DNA of 64,000 bases, taken from assembly GCA_037952775.1 (NCBI GenBank), contig JBANAY010000004.1, positions 12,772,001 to 12,836,000 on the forward strand. The letters run 5' to 3'. Under the pieces are notes generated by a model, which was given only the letters and a program-made list of their open reading frames with translations, did not search any database and was not told the DNA's origin. Made by a program: the position numbers and the translations under genes. Of the stretch, positions 24,765 to 36,382 are shown piece by piece; positions within the stretch are counted from its first letter, which is position 1; each line of letters starts with the position of its first letter. The DNA is from Clonostachys chloroleuca (Eukaryota; Ascomycota; Sordariomycetes; Hypocreales; Bionectriaceae).

Positions 24765-26473
24765 TTCTCAACCTGTGCAGCATGATTAATGAGACACACT
24801 AGAACTATGAGTTCCGAGTTGATGCAGATTATTCTTTATGATCATGGCGCAACTGATACTTCCCCCTGCTGGAAGAGGTTCACGACGAGACATTGATGCT
24901 GGACACGATACTTGTCAGTTTGCTGACCTCTTTTCACAACAAGCTTTGCAGTTGGTTCTCATCATAGAACCGTTCGTTTATTATTTCATGCTCTTACATT
25001 ACGATGGGGACCAAACGCCCTCCCATCGGATTCGCTTCGTCTCGTTCTTTCTTTCTTCTGATTCTAGTTGTGCATATTTGGAAGAGAAGATTTATTATCT
25101 CTTGTTGAAAATCATCGCAGGTCCCCTGCAAAGAGGACTTTTTCTTGCGATGTCCAATACGTTTACAAAGGAACCTCCTTTGTAGTTTCCTTATCTTGTT
25201 CTCTTTTTTGGTTTGGGTCTTACCCTTCAGCCTGGAGAAGGAGTAGCAAAGGGTACAGGTGGATGCAAGAAGAAGCTTGCTTCCGCTGGCTCTAGCTAAG
25301 CATTTTTACCAGGGTAATATCGTGGACACGCCGAGGGGTGTTGAGGGAGGGACTACGGGTAAAGGGTTAAGGCGCATAGCAGTGTGGCTGTTTGGAATTG
25401 GTTTTTGTCTTTGGTCTGGCGTTTGTTGGATCGATTGATTGATTGCACATCTTGCTCCCGATATAAGGGCTTTTCGTATTGTGTTTGGTAGAGAGGCTTG
25501 AATACACAATTTTCGTCTACTCATAGTGTTGAAGAGGACTGTTGGTGCTGATGTCTGTGAGATGGGCTGCCTACCTGTAAGATGCTCATGCACGATATCA
25601 TGCATGGAGGTATCCAACCACAAAATGGCCCTGTGATTTCTCCCACTCTCTTGTTACAGGATGTCAAAGAGATCCATGACCTGGCCAACCATGTCTCTGG
25701 TCTCCTCGGATCCCGAACACGAGCGTGCACATGTCCATGATCATCAGCCACACAATTGGCAGCATTCTTCGAGCCAAAGCGCCACTTGGTGATGAGCCGC
25801 TAACCAGTAGCGGCCGATAGCTGCCAGACAAGTGCCACGCGGAGAGCTGAACCCCTGACGACAGCGCCAATGAGCACTATGGAGCTGTAATTTTAGTAAT
25901 TGACCTTCAATTTGGCCTCTGTACCCGATACATTCTGCCGCAACGGCTGCCACACTCAGCACGGCTGGTGGGGAGGTTCCCGAGACTTCCATTTTGGCCT
26001 GCGGGCCTTGGAGATCGATCAGTCATCAAAAACATGTCGCACAGCTGAGCGGCAGGACATGTGGCAGGCAACCTCGTTTTCGTCTTGTCTCGTCTCAGCT
26101 CTATCCCCCCTCGCCAGACCCTCGACCGATCAGCTTTTTCCGACCGAGGGGTAGCATGAGGGAGTGACCTACGCCCCGGAGAGCCCAGCCTCGCTCGGTC
26201 GTTCGCTTTGAGTCCAGTCCACCGGCACCGCCTGGCTGGTCCTTAATGTAGCCCGCTCGCTCGTTTAGAACCCCTGATCCACCGCCCGTTCGGTTGCTGC
26301 GGGATCCTTGTTTGTTTCAGCGGCTGGGTCCTACTCCTGCTGGCCTCGTTTAACTACCCGCGACATCGCTATATCTGCCAGATCTCTCTTAAACCAAAGC
26401 CTCACCCGACCGAACCGAACTACTCTCCATATCTAATGTCTCCTCGTCGTTCTCCCTACGCTTCCTTCCGGTG
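24765..26473. other. Gene-free region upstream of irs4
   Basis: A 1.7-kb stretch with only short overlapping open frames. The 300 bp before 26474 is C/T-rich, consistent with a fungal promoter and 5' leader. Nothing else is recognised. Confidence 0.4.
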
Positions 26474-28800
26474 ATGAGTTACGGCGCGCCCCATGCCCCT
26501 GGCGGCGGCGCATCCTCAGATCCGGCTGCAGCCCTCCGGGGCGCTTCGTTGGCCTTCAGCAAGAAGAAGCCGCCCGCGCCCCCTCCCCCGTCGAAGGGCA
26601 GCAGTGGTGCCCTCGCCGCCGCCACGCTGAGCTCCCAGAGCACGGGCGGGAGCGTCAACGGCCTGCCGGACATGGATGCGGCCGCGGCGAGGAGCATCGT
26701 CGCTGGGAGGATGCAGCAGCTGGCGGCGGCCTCGGGCCAGCAGCAGCACCCGCAGTACGGGAGTCACCTGCAGACGCCGCCGAGGGTCGATCCGAAGAGC
26801 ACGAGCTTCATCGCCGCTACACTGGCGGCGAGCCGCAATGGGAGTCCGAGCCCGCCGAAGCCCGCCGCTGCGTCCCCGGCACCTAGGAGGAAGGCCAGCG
26901 TGGGTGCCATGAGCTCGGTGAGCTCTGTTGATGTGGCTGTGGATTCGGAGCCCATACCCCCGACGGGATCCTTGATATCGATATTTGAAGGTGGACGGGG
27001 AGGGGGGGTGGTGGGGATCCCGTCAAGAAGACGCCAGTGCGTGGGAAGCGCTCGGTGGATGAGACTGTGGCTTTTAGGAGAGAACCGCCGGCGGATGAAG
27101 GTGTGGCCTCGAGGGCGGCGGAGAAGAAGCCGCTCAAGACGGAACCCAAGAGCCAGGCCATTCCTCCACGGCTCGAAAATCCGATGTCCAAGGATAGGAC
27201 CGATACGAGGGAGTTAGATCTCGAGGCGAGTCCATCTTCTTCACGACAGAGGCAACGGGCTCCACAGGCTGCTGGTGCTGTTGAGCTGAGCAGGCCAGAG
27301 GTGAAAGCGAGTCGTTCTCCTCCGCGGTTGAAAAACCTTGTCTCTCAAAATACTAGTGATAGGAAGAGACCTGACGTGGATGAGAGGCGTGCCTCGCCTA
27401 CGTATACTTCACCTGTGCAGACAGCAGTTCCTCGAATCACCAACAAATACAATTCACCACAGACGAGCAATCCCCCGCAATTCAGCCCCCTGACGCCGCC
27501 ACCGCAGTCAGCCGGGATCAGTCCGCTCCAGCCAGGGGCTGTGAAGCCTCCACTGAAGCCCAAGAGAGCTCCAGCACAAACTACGAGGCCACCAACACCA
27601 CCAGGATCTCGGACCTCTGCTCCTCCTCCCAAGCCAAAACCGTCGGTTGACAAACCAGCCGCCGAAGTCTCATCCAATCAACGATCAGGTCAGGCAGCGC
27701 CTATTAGTGAGGACGCAGCTCCAGTGTCTAAGCCAGTTGCGAAATCTTCCGCTCCCCCAACACCACCAAAACCAAGAAAACCCCAATCTACAAGTAATTT
27801 AAAGCAAAACCAGGCGCCCGAAGGCCGAACAAAACCCATTCCCAGCAAGCCCAAAGGGGATCGCGGCCAGGCACCCGCACCACCAAAGCCCCGGGGAAGC
27901 TCTAAGCCGTTAGCCAAGGTTTCTTCGAATCGTGATACAGACAGCCCAGAGCCGATTGGGCTGCACCGTACAAAAACAACTGATACAATGGATTCAGCAA
28001 ACGATGTATTCGTCTCCGCCCCAACCTCGCCTGAGCTTGCCAAATCTGCCCCGGCCTTTCCGCCCCGCCATCGGAAAGCGGCGAGCGGGCCACCATCACC
28101 AACTAGAGATGTGCAGCGGCAGCGCTCAACTACCGCGTCCTCGACCAACAAGAACCAAGCCCTGGATTCTTTAACGAGCGCCATCATGGCTGGGTCTTTG
28201 GCCGCTGCTCGTTTAACGCCCCATAGTACAGGTACCTCGTTGCCCCCTCCCGTAACGCCGATACGGCAGAAATCACCGCGCCTTCGCCAGACGCTTCGAG
28301 GTCCTGTCGACTCATCCGATGATGAGGAGGATCGACATAAGAAGAACCACCGGCACAAGCTGCGAAGCGGGAAGCACGCCCATCACGAGGGCTCCCGCAG
28401 GAGATGGCGAGATGAGGTCACAACCAGGGAGCGCAAGCGTTACGAGGCGGTGTGGGCGTCCAACCGTGGCATCCACCTGCCCCATGCCGCTTCGCCCTCG
28501 GCGTCCAGCCTCAGCAGCAGCGGCAGGGATAACCTCAAGGACTTTTCACATTTGGTGGCCAACGTCGTCGTGAGGGAGGTCTGGAAGCGATCGCGGCTCC
28601 CCGAGGATGAGCTGATCGAGGTCTGGGATCTCGTCGACCGTGATAAGAGAGGCGTGCTGAGCAGGCAGGAGTTTGTGGTCGGGATGTGGCTGATAGACCA
28701 GCGCCTCAAGGGGAGGAAGATCCCGACCAAGGTCAGCGAGAGTGTGTGGGGGAGTGCCAGTGGGAATGGGTTGATGGTCATCAAGCCGAAGGCGAAATAA
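26474..28800 (+). CDS. irs4: Irs4-like EH-domain protein; single-base frame break
   Basis: The C terminus (about the last 110 residues) is an EH domain with the family features KRYEAVWASNRG, VVREVWKRSRLPEDELIEVWDLVD and GVLSRQEFVVGMWLIDQRL. In yeast, Irs4/Tax4 bind the inositol 5-phosphatase Inp51 and influence PI(4,5)P2 levels, cell-wall integrity and autophagy. The long N-terminal region is Pro/Ser/Lys-rich with many PPxPPK-type SH3-ligand motifs and recurring 'PPRL(E/K)N' peptides. There is no intron. As written, the frame from ATG 26474 diverges at the G7 run 27002-27008. One added G joins it to DPVKKTPVRGKRSVDE and on to TAA at 28798-28800 (775 residues). The EH domain lies after the break. 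Confidence 0.88.
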
Positions 28801-29081
28801 AGACTTTTTTCATCTCACGTATTAGATACCCTGAAGAAAGTATTTTGTCATGGGGGGAGGAGGATCTCGGGTAACGCCGTCCAGAGCGGCATGTATAGAT
28901 ATACACATAACAGATACCTATGCTGTTCTAGCGTTTGAGCGATGTGATAAAAAGTCATGAGATGGCTGCTTTAAAATTATTCCACAGGGAGACCTATCTT
29001 CGAATCTTCAAAATCAATAACGTCTAGGTATCGAAGCCTTTTCTAATAGCTTTTCTATGTGCTCTCACGCTTTCTATCCTT

Positions 29082-30075
29082 CTATAGTTTCTCACCATTA
29101 ACCTGCTTCTCGCCCTTAACCAACATGGCAATCGACGACCCCTCCCGAACCCGAAATACATCAGCCTTACACGCCGCCTGAACAGCCCGGATGGCAATGG
29201 AGTGGATGCTGAGCGAGATGAACTCCCCCTCGTCGGCCTCGAAGATATCCTCGAGCGCCCTCTGCTTCCTGGCGGTGTGCTCCTCGTCCGTCTCCGGCCT
29301 GCCCAGCGCCCTCATCTGGTCCTCCTCGGGGAACCCCTCCCGTTCAACGAGATACCCCTTGGGCCCCCAGTTGGCCTCGACCCAGGAGCGCGGGCGGCGC
29401 TTGTCGCAGGTGTGCAGGGTGTACCGCTCCCGGAGCGCCTCCTTGACGGTGGCGCGGAAGGGGGGCCGCAGAGGGGCGAAGGCGAGCTCGGTGGTCTGCA
29501 GACACCGGGCCATGGGGCTGGTGTAGAAGGACTGCGGGAAGGGCACGTTGTCCTCCGTGGTGAGCGTCTCCCACAGTTTGCTCAGATCCCTGGCCTGCTG
29601 CTCGCCGGCGGGGGTGAGGAAGGAGTCGAACCAGGTGTTTACGCCGTCGCCGTCCTTGAGTGCCCATTTCTCCTGGGGGATCCTGTCAATACACATGTAA
29701 TGAAGCTCATTGATATCCAAGGTACAAGAGGCTAGGGATTCTACATACTTCCCACTCCCGGGTGCCGACCTCGGTGTGCTTCTGGTTGTGGTAGCCCAGC
29801 CCGTGGCGGGTGAGGTAGAGCACCTTGTAGCGCACGTTGTCCGGGGCCTGCGCGTTGAGCGACCTTACGTAGGCGGCGAGGCGAGTCCAGTCCCTCTGGT
29901 CGGCGGCGGCCGGGTCGTCGGAGGGGTACTTACGAGGCAGGAGGGCCAGGCGAGGCTGCGTGGCGACCTTATTAAACTTGGAGGTGTAGTGGCCGTCGTA
30001 GGAGGCGGCGCCGTAGTTCTCGAAGATGTCCGGGAGGGCCTCGAAGGCCCACGCGGGGCATGGGGCTGCTGCCAT
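29082..30075 (-). CDS. Histidine-phosphatase (phosphoglycerate mutase-like) family protein
   Basis: This is a branch-2 histidine phosphatase homologue of about 305 residues. The N-terminal catalytic signature LTRHGLGYHN (RHG motif) is present, as are MARCLQTTELAF and a second conserved His in ISLSIHSIAIRA. An intron at 29673-29748 has donor GTATGT; I chose the CCCCCAG acceptor because it keeps the frame and gives EKWALKDGDG, like family members. The fungal relatives are cytosolic phosphatases of uncertain substrate, so true glycolytic mutase activity should not be assumed. Start ATG is at 30075-30073; it ends with TAG/TAA-type stop at 29082. It is convergent with irs4. Confidence 0.85.
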
Positions 30076-31861
30076 TGTAGATTGACTCTGTCCCCTCTGG
30101 AGTGTTCTACTTGTTGTGGGCTGTATTTGGAGTGGAAGAAACAGTTGATGGCTTGGATATCGAAGTCCGGCGGTGACTTAAAAGCCTCTACGCAAGTGTG
30201 TTTTGAGTCATTGCTATGTAAGTACCTAGAAATACCGGACTATGAGAGATAAAAATCGGGCCATTATGCGTGTACGTAGGTGAACAAGGCAGGGCCTGGA
30301 GGCGCGCTGAAATCATCAAATTGTACATGTATAGTAAGAATAAAGTATATTATGTTTAGGTAGGTAAGGATTGGTGAGGTTGCTGTCTGTTTAATGAAGC
30401 TTGAGTGCAGCTTAATATCTACATTTGGTATAGGGTAGATGTCAGGAAATCGTTTGACTGAAACGACAAGCCCAACCTTTTCCCTTGTGTTCTCTCAACT
30501 GGGAAACAATAGCGTTCTTGAAATCTATCACGTACCATGGTCTCCTTAATATAGGGTCCAGGATTTGCCATTATTCTAAAGAAATTGTTATTAAAATAAT
30601 TAGAAGTTCTGGAAGTGAGGACTTTCCAGGCACCTTCACCCTCGATCCGTCTATCCCCTCTGATTGAAAAAATCTCGAGATGCCTTTCGGATTTAAGTAG
30701 AACGAGTCTTCTGTTAAATGACAAAAGGCTATCCAGCTACCGTCTTGCAGGATTAGCGAGGGGGCCTATCCAATGATTGACGAGTCCTGGCTTTCGAGAT
30801 GGTTATATCCCGCCTGACATCCGCACGTTCTATCAAAATGAGCCTTGAAGTTATCGTATATGTTTAGAGGTTAACTGAGATTCTTAACAATAGATGAGTG
30901 TTGTTGAGAAGCACTGTGGGTGTGTCAAGATCCGAAGGTCCTGGGAAAGGCTTCCGGAAAACTCGGGCGTCTGGGGCAATTATAAAGTTCCAACCCGAAT
31001 TGCCTTTGCTATCAGAAGCTTAGACTAGGCCCGGGGTGCTCATAGAGAACAATGATTCCACCAAGCTCCTTCAGCCTAAAGACATTACTGAAAACTCGGC
31101 GGGTCTGGGAGATTGTCCAGCTGCCCTGAAAACCACCAAGACTACAGTGTATACTGTAATAGAACTCTTACCCTGGCTGCAGCTTCATCCTCTAGATACA
31201 AAGCTGGCGGCTGCTACCGGTAGACTAGCTGGATTTATATGTCTGGCTCGATGAATATCGAGGCGAACAGCAGCAACAGCAAGACAGGGAGACTGCTGTT
31301 TCAACTGCGCAGCTGATTGATCGATGCGGCAAATCGATTTGTCCGACGAGCGAAAAGTCGCCGGGCTGAGTTTGACTCGCGCGTGGTACAAAGCTGATGG
31401 GGCTTTATGTCATGCAACATGACTAATAACCGCGCGCGGCAAAGACTAATCATTTCTCACTGCATCGCCTCTCACCACCATTAATTCTAAGCGTCGACTC
31501 TTATTGGATCGGCCCTGGGCGTTGCATCTGCCGTCTGGGGCAAACGGTAGGGTGTTTAATGGGGAAACCACCAATTCTTCTCGTCGCTGCCCATGTGGTT
31601 CTCGGCCTCGCGACGGTGACGGTCTGATAAATCAGAAATAATTGAATGTACCTTATCTGACCGTATATATATATATACACATCTCGTAACTGCGCTTGTA
31701 GCCCATCTCGCGATAGAGGCTTACACTCGTGATAAATGAGGAGATTGCGCCCGTCGCCGTCTCACAGTCTGACCCTGGGACGTTTACTCTCAGCCCGTCC
31801 TCGCAACAGTTTTTTCTTACGCCCATTCTCCCACTCCATTCGAAATCAAATCCAAGTAGCA
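30076..31861. other. Gene-free region with a (TA)n tract upstream of the hemerythrin-like gene
   Basis: An AT-rich stretch of 1.8 kb with no convincing ORF. A GTATATATATATATAC tract (31663-31678) lies ~185 bp before the downstream ATG and could act as the TATA region. An in-frame ATG at 31736 would extend the next protein by 42 residues. Confidence 0.45.
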
Positions 31862-32465
31862 ATGGCCAGTGCAGCTGAACCGTCAGCCAACAAGCCTCCC
31901 GCGGCCACAGAAACCGAAAAGCTGCCCCCCTCTCAGACCATGACTTTAAACAATACAACCGCATGGCAGTGCGGATGGATGCCTTCGTACGTCTCACCCA
32001 CCATTCTCCCCAGAAATCAAAATCTAACAAACAAACTCTTAGCACAACTACTTCCGCCAATCCTGGACCCTGCTCTGGGACGCATGCAACAAGAAGAAGC
32101 GGCCCCAGGGCATGAGCATGCGCCAGTTCATCGGCGAGGGGCTGAGCTTCGCCGAGCACCTGACCATGCACCACGGCATCGAGGAGCGCCACTTCTTCCC
32201 CATGCTCGCCCGCCGCATGCCCGAGTTCCGCGGCAGCCTGCCGGACCAGCACAAGGAGATCCACGCGGGTCTCGAGGTCTTCGAGGCCTACCTGCGGGGG
32301 TGCCTGTCCGGGGAGCACGAGCTCGAGCTCCCTGTTCTCAAAGAGAAGATGGAGACGTGGGGCGACGTGCTCTGGGCCCATCTTGATGACGAGGTGAAGA
32401 CACTGGGGGCGGAGAATATGAGGAAGTACTGGACGCTGGAGGAGATGAGGAGGATGCCGATGTGA
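31862..32465 (+). CDS. Hemerythrin-like HHE domain protein; single-base frame break
   Basis: A small protein (~182 residues) with the hemerythrin-like iron-site pattern: HNYFRQSW, AEHLTMHHGIEERHFFP, QHKEIHAGLE and HLDDEV supply the expected His/Glu/Asp ligands. Fungal members are of unknown function; a di-iron centre binding O2 or sensing redox state is the family inference. An intron at 31987-32042 (donor GTACGT) follows FKQYNRMAVRMDAF. That peptide is in a different frame from the ATG at 31862. One added C in the C6 run 31925-31930 gives KLPPLSDHDFKQYNRMA and restores the protein. An in-frame ATG at 31736 with Arg/Ser-rich sequence could be an alternative start, possibly adding a mitochondrial presequence. 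Confidence 0.85.
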
Positions 32466-32946
32466 GGGGGGTATAGAAGAAAATAGAATGAAGGCATGAG
32501 AAACATGGGTGACTACTTAATTGGATATACTTGCAATGAATTTCGTTTTCTTTGATGATATTTCTCATTTTATCGATTCTTTTCAAACATGAAATTCTCG
32601 GGGGCATCTATATACCGTAAAATATATCTACATGAAAAGGGGCAGACTGTGAGAACGTCTAGCTAAAGCCTTGCTTCCGTATAAGATGTATAATGCTTTG
32701 CTGCTCAGTCTCGTGTAGGCAGAAAGCGCAAGTGTATTCGCTGGCTTGAAACAACACATCCGAGTAATAGTTTTGATGATTCTTCTTTCCCCCTTTACGA
32801 CCATTATAGTCATCCGCAAAAATCTCTGTTTAGGCCATTTCTCTAATGATGCCGGGCTGTTTTAATTCCCACCAGGAGTCTAAGTGAGCCCTCTTGTCTC
32901 ACGATCGATGATGATCCAACGCCTAACGGGCAACATGAAACCCTGC
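32466..32946. other. Convergent 3' intergenic region
   Basis: This lies between the 3' ends of the hemerythrin-like gene and the Pex11-family gene. AT-rich, no gene seen. Confidence 0.4.
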
Positions 32947-33936
32947 CTATGCGTTATCCGCCCAAAGCTCCCGCATTTGAGAGATAGCAGGATACAGACC
33001 CAGCGCGGAGATGCCCAGCTCGTTCAGCGGGCCATTCTCCACGCTGAAGTGCACCGTCATCGGCGCCCACGACAGGTTTCTCGTGAAGTCCTTCGTCCAG
33101 TCCCTCCTCCACTCGGCGTCCTTGGCCGTCAGCTCCCCGCCAGCTCTGGCCGAGGCGCGGCGCTGGCGCACGATCAGCAGCCTCGCCAGCTCCATGAACG
33201 TATACACGGCCCACGACCGCACGCTCAGCCGGCCCAGCCTGCCCTGCGTCGCGGGCGACACACCCAGGATCTTCTTGGACGCGAGGTAGACGATGTTCTC
33301 GTTGAGCTGGAAGGACACGAGGGCGAGGATCTGCGCGGCGGCCCAGAAAGTGTCGAAGCGGGCCTGCGCCCTGGTACGGCCATCTCCCTCGCCCTCCTTT
33401 TTGGGCGGCGCCAGGGCGGACTTGACGAGGTTCTTGCTGGCAAAGTAGAGCCCGAGGAGGCCCCAGAGGCGGCCGAACGTGCGGATCTCGCTCAGGGTGG
33501 CGGCGAGGGCCTTGAGGCGCGCGGAGAGCTGGAGGGCGATGGCGGCGGCCGGGGAGACGAGGGGCGCCGAGTCGAAGGTGACGGTGGTGGAGGGGGGCAG
33601 CTTGACGGCGAGGGCGATGAGGTTCTGGGCCGCGTGGCGGAGGGCGGAGCGGCTGATGTCCTCGAGGGCGGCGCCCGCGAAGCGCGAGGCGTAACATATG
33701 AAGAAGAGGACCGTGTCGGCGCCGCTACGGGTCTGGAGGCAGCGGTGCAGGCGGGCGAGGAACGAGTCGACGGCGTAGGGCCCGGCGGTCAGGATGGAGG
33801 CGAGGGAAGGGGGCGGTCGGTTGGACTTGGGCGCGGACGAGTCGATTGGTTTGCCGGATGGTAGTGAGGCAATGGACGATGCCGATTTCGCTTCGGTGGC
33901 GACCACCGTGGTTGTCGCTGACGTCGTTGAGGCCAT
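32947..33936 (-). CDS. pex11C: Pex11-family peroxisomal membrane protein (Pex11C-like)
   Basis: A single-exon gene for 329 residues. After a Ser/Thr/Ala-rich N terminus it has the Pex11 pattern: SFLARLHRCLQTRSGADTV, an amphipathic/hydrophobic stretch (FFICYASRFAGAAL), FGRLWGLLGLY and, near the C terminus, YTFMELARLLIVRQRR. Pex11 proteins remodel the peroxisomal membrane during elongation and division. Fungi have several paralogues; the short conserved core plus long linkers resemble the Pex11C group, but assignment to A, B or C is tentative. The sequence is unusually GC-rich compared with its neighbours. The start ATG (33936-33934) is the first in frame. Confidence 0.82.
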   Translation of the reverse strand: MASTTSATTTVVATEAKSASSIASLPSGKPIDSSAPKSNRPPPSLASILTAGPYAVDSFLARLHRCLQTRSGADTVLFFICYASRFAGAALEDISRSALRHAAQNLIALAVKLPPSTTVTFDSAPLVSPAAAIALQLSARLKALAATLSEIRTFGRLWGLLGLYFASKNLVKSALAPPKKEGEGDGRTRAQARFDTFWAAAQILALVSFQLNENIVYLASKKILGVSPATQGRLGRLSVRSWAVYTFMELARLLIVRQRRASARAGGELTAKDAEWRRDWTKDFTRNLSWAPMTVHFSVENGPLNELGISALGLYPAISQMRELWADNA

Positions 33937-34651
33937 TGTGGATGTGTGACCCTTGGTATTGGATTGATCCTCTCCAGCCGCCTACCAGACAGTGACCCTT
34001 GGAAATAGGAAAAAGGAAAGACTGGCGATGGTAATGGTGGTCGTTGAGGATGCGAGATTAAAGTCGAGGTGCTGATCGACCCGACGTTAGATAATAGAAT
34101 AGGTCGAAGCTGATAAGTGGATAATTAGCATGTGTGAATAGGCAATGGGAAGAATAGCACGCATATGATGTGCTCACTCAGATGACGCACCAAAAAAACG
34201 CAGACACCACAAGAGGACCATTGGACAGAAAACCAGCCTAGACCAGGCTTCCCCAGACTTAAGTAAAAAAGCAGAGCTAGCACCAGCGCACACGCCGCGG
34301 ATGAAGCGGTCCGCACACCGAACCCGCCGAGGAAGAGTGAAGCTCTGGCCTGGTTTTTGCTGTACCTCGGCTTGTTCGTCATCAGCCACGGTTGGCGGTT
34401 AGGCCTCAGCCACTCCCCAACGGCCATCGTACGAGTTCTGACATAACTGCATGATGCGTTTAATAGTACTGATCAAGAATTTCTTACAAAAGTCCAATTC
34501 TTGGTGTATTTGCTGTTTCATAGACCCAACCGCTGTAACAGGTAGTTATGCTAATCGAATCCCTGCCGTTCTTGGGGCTACCCTATACTTTACTCACAAA
34601 GCCTCGGTCCGTCGGCCTGGAACGTAAATGAACATGCCTCACTTCACTCTA
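33937..34651. other. Intergenic region between the Pex11-like and aldo-keto reductase genes
   Basis: A 715-bp stretch upstream of the Pex11-like gene and downstream of the aldo-keto reductase. A 100-codon open frame (34125-34427, -) has no recognisable similarity and I do not call it a gene. Confidence 0.4.
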
Positions 34652-35880
34652 CTACACATGCCCATCAATGGCCTTAGGCCGATATAGCTCCTCGAGATAT
34701 GCCTCCTCCTCCTCTGAGAGGACCTTACCCGTCGCCCCAATGGCCTGCTCCAGGCGCTCCAGGTTGCTGAACCCAATAATCGGGCTCGACACCCGCTTGT
34801 TCACCCACGCCAGCGCCACATGAGCCATCGGCCATTCACGCTTTTCTGCAATCTCCAGCACCCTCGCGATGATCCTCTGGTCGTCCTCCGTCTGCCCAAC
34901 CCGCCCCTCCTTCTCCCCCGCGCTCCTCGTCGTGGACCGAAACTCGGCCGGCCTCCGCGCCAGGTGACCCCGGCACAGCGGCGCCCACGGGATCAGCCCC
35001 ACGCCCGTGTCGTCGCAGAAGCGGTTCATCTCCCGCTCCTCCTCGCGGTACAGCAGGCTGTACTGGTTCTGCATGCTGACGAACTTGGTCCAGCCATTGC
35101 GCTCCGCGGCGAACTGCATGCGCGCGAACTGCGTCGCCCACATGCTGCTGGCGCCGATGTACCGCACTTTCCCCGACTGCACCAGGTCGTGCAGCGCCTT
35201 CATCGTCTCCTCGATGGGCGTGGACCGGTCGAAGCGGTGGATCTGGAACAGGTCGATGTACGGCGTGTCTAGCCGCCGGAGCGACGCCTCCACCTGGTTG
35301 AAGAGGGCCGCGCGCGAGAGACCGAAGTTGTTCTGGTAGTCCTTGGAGGCTTCGACGGCCGCGGGCTGCTCAAAGTGGCGGGTGCCTGAAGACCGGGAAG
35401 AACGTCTAGTTAGGATTTGTGTTTTATGTGTGATTGTAAAAGTAAGAGGAACGATAAAGAGTTGGGGACCTACCAGGATCTTCACCCACTGCAAAGAAGC
35501 CTTTGGTGAGAATCACAACCTTGTGGCGGGGAATATTGTACTTCTTGAGAGCCTTGCCCACAATCACTTCTGAGGCACCGTTGCAGTACACATTGGCCGT
35601 GTCCCAGGTGTTCAGGCCGCGGTCATACGCAGCCTTGAGAAGTGGTAGGGCCTATGATATCGCAATCCCAGTCAGTCTAGGAGGAACTAGTAAGGAGTGG
35701 AAATCCAACACACACCTCCTCTTCTTCAATGTTCCAAGGGAACACTCTCTTGTCTCCCAAACTCATACAGCCAAAGATGGGGACAGACACTCGTAGACCT
35801 GAATTACCCAGCTGGCGGTACTCGACCTTGGTGTCCTCGAGCGACTGCTTGAGATGGGTGGGGAGATCCTGAGAAGCCAT
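34652..35880 (-). CDS. Aldo-keto reductase family protein
   Basis: An NAD(P)H-dependent oxidoreductase with the (beta/alpha)8 AKR fold, ~358 residues. The catalytic tetrad is visible: Asp in [12 protein letters not shown], Tyr in the same segment, Lys in VVILTKGFF and His in LFQIHRFD. The cofactor-end motif [16 protein letters not shown] is also present. Introns are 35652-35715 and 35386-35473; splicing gives one frame from ATG 35880-35878 to TAG 34654-34652. An in-frame ATG at 35910 would add 10 residues. The sequence resembles the yeast YPR127W/AAD-like fungal reductases that act on aldehydes, but the substrate cannot be predicted. No cluster context suggests a secondary-metabolite role. 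Confidence 0.9.
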
Positions 35881-36382
35881 TGCGTATATCTGATACAGTC
35901 TTACGCCCAATAGATAATCGCGTGGTAGAGAGACCTATGATGGAAGAACCAGAAATGGATTGATCGGACATGCTTGTTTTATACCCATCTACCTCAATCC
36001 ATATGCAAGAGGCAATTGCGGGGTCTACACATTAAGGTGCTGGTGAGGGGCATCCAGCAGCACGCAATCAAATCGACACCAAGAACATAGCGGCGGGGTT
36101 AGACGGATCTTTATCTTCTATCTCCGTATTGTCAATTCCTCATCGTTAGCATTTCTTATAGCTGTTGAGGATAGAGTAATTACGGATGATGGGCTCCGGA
36201 AGACCGAGATAATAGGCTATCCTCATCGTTGGACAGCAGAAGAAGATAAGGGACAGTGCCAAATTATTCAGCATCAACAAGAAGATTTGATTTGTTCCTG
36301 GCAGTAAGGTATCCTCTGGATGAGTTACGCTTACAGTGATAGATGTTGTATGACATTTGATAACCCCAAGCCGCCTTACCCA
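35881..36382. other. Intergenic region
   Basis: A 502-bp region holding the 5' flank of the aldo-keto reductase and the 3' flank of the DUF4246 gene. No gene or repeat seen. Confidence 0.4.

Noticed and set aside
27002..27008. Programmed -1 frameshift at the irs4 G7 run
   Set aside because: Same-sign single-base breaks in five other unrelated genes make assembly error the simpler explanation.
32884..33864. 326-codon plus-strand ORF opposite the Pex11-like gene
   Set aside because: Arg/Gly/Glu-rich antisense shadow of a GC-rich gene.
34125..34427. 100-codon minus-strand ORF
   Set aside because: No similarity or splice support; probably chance.
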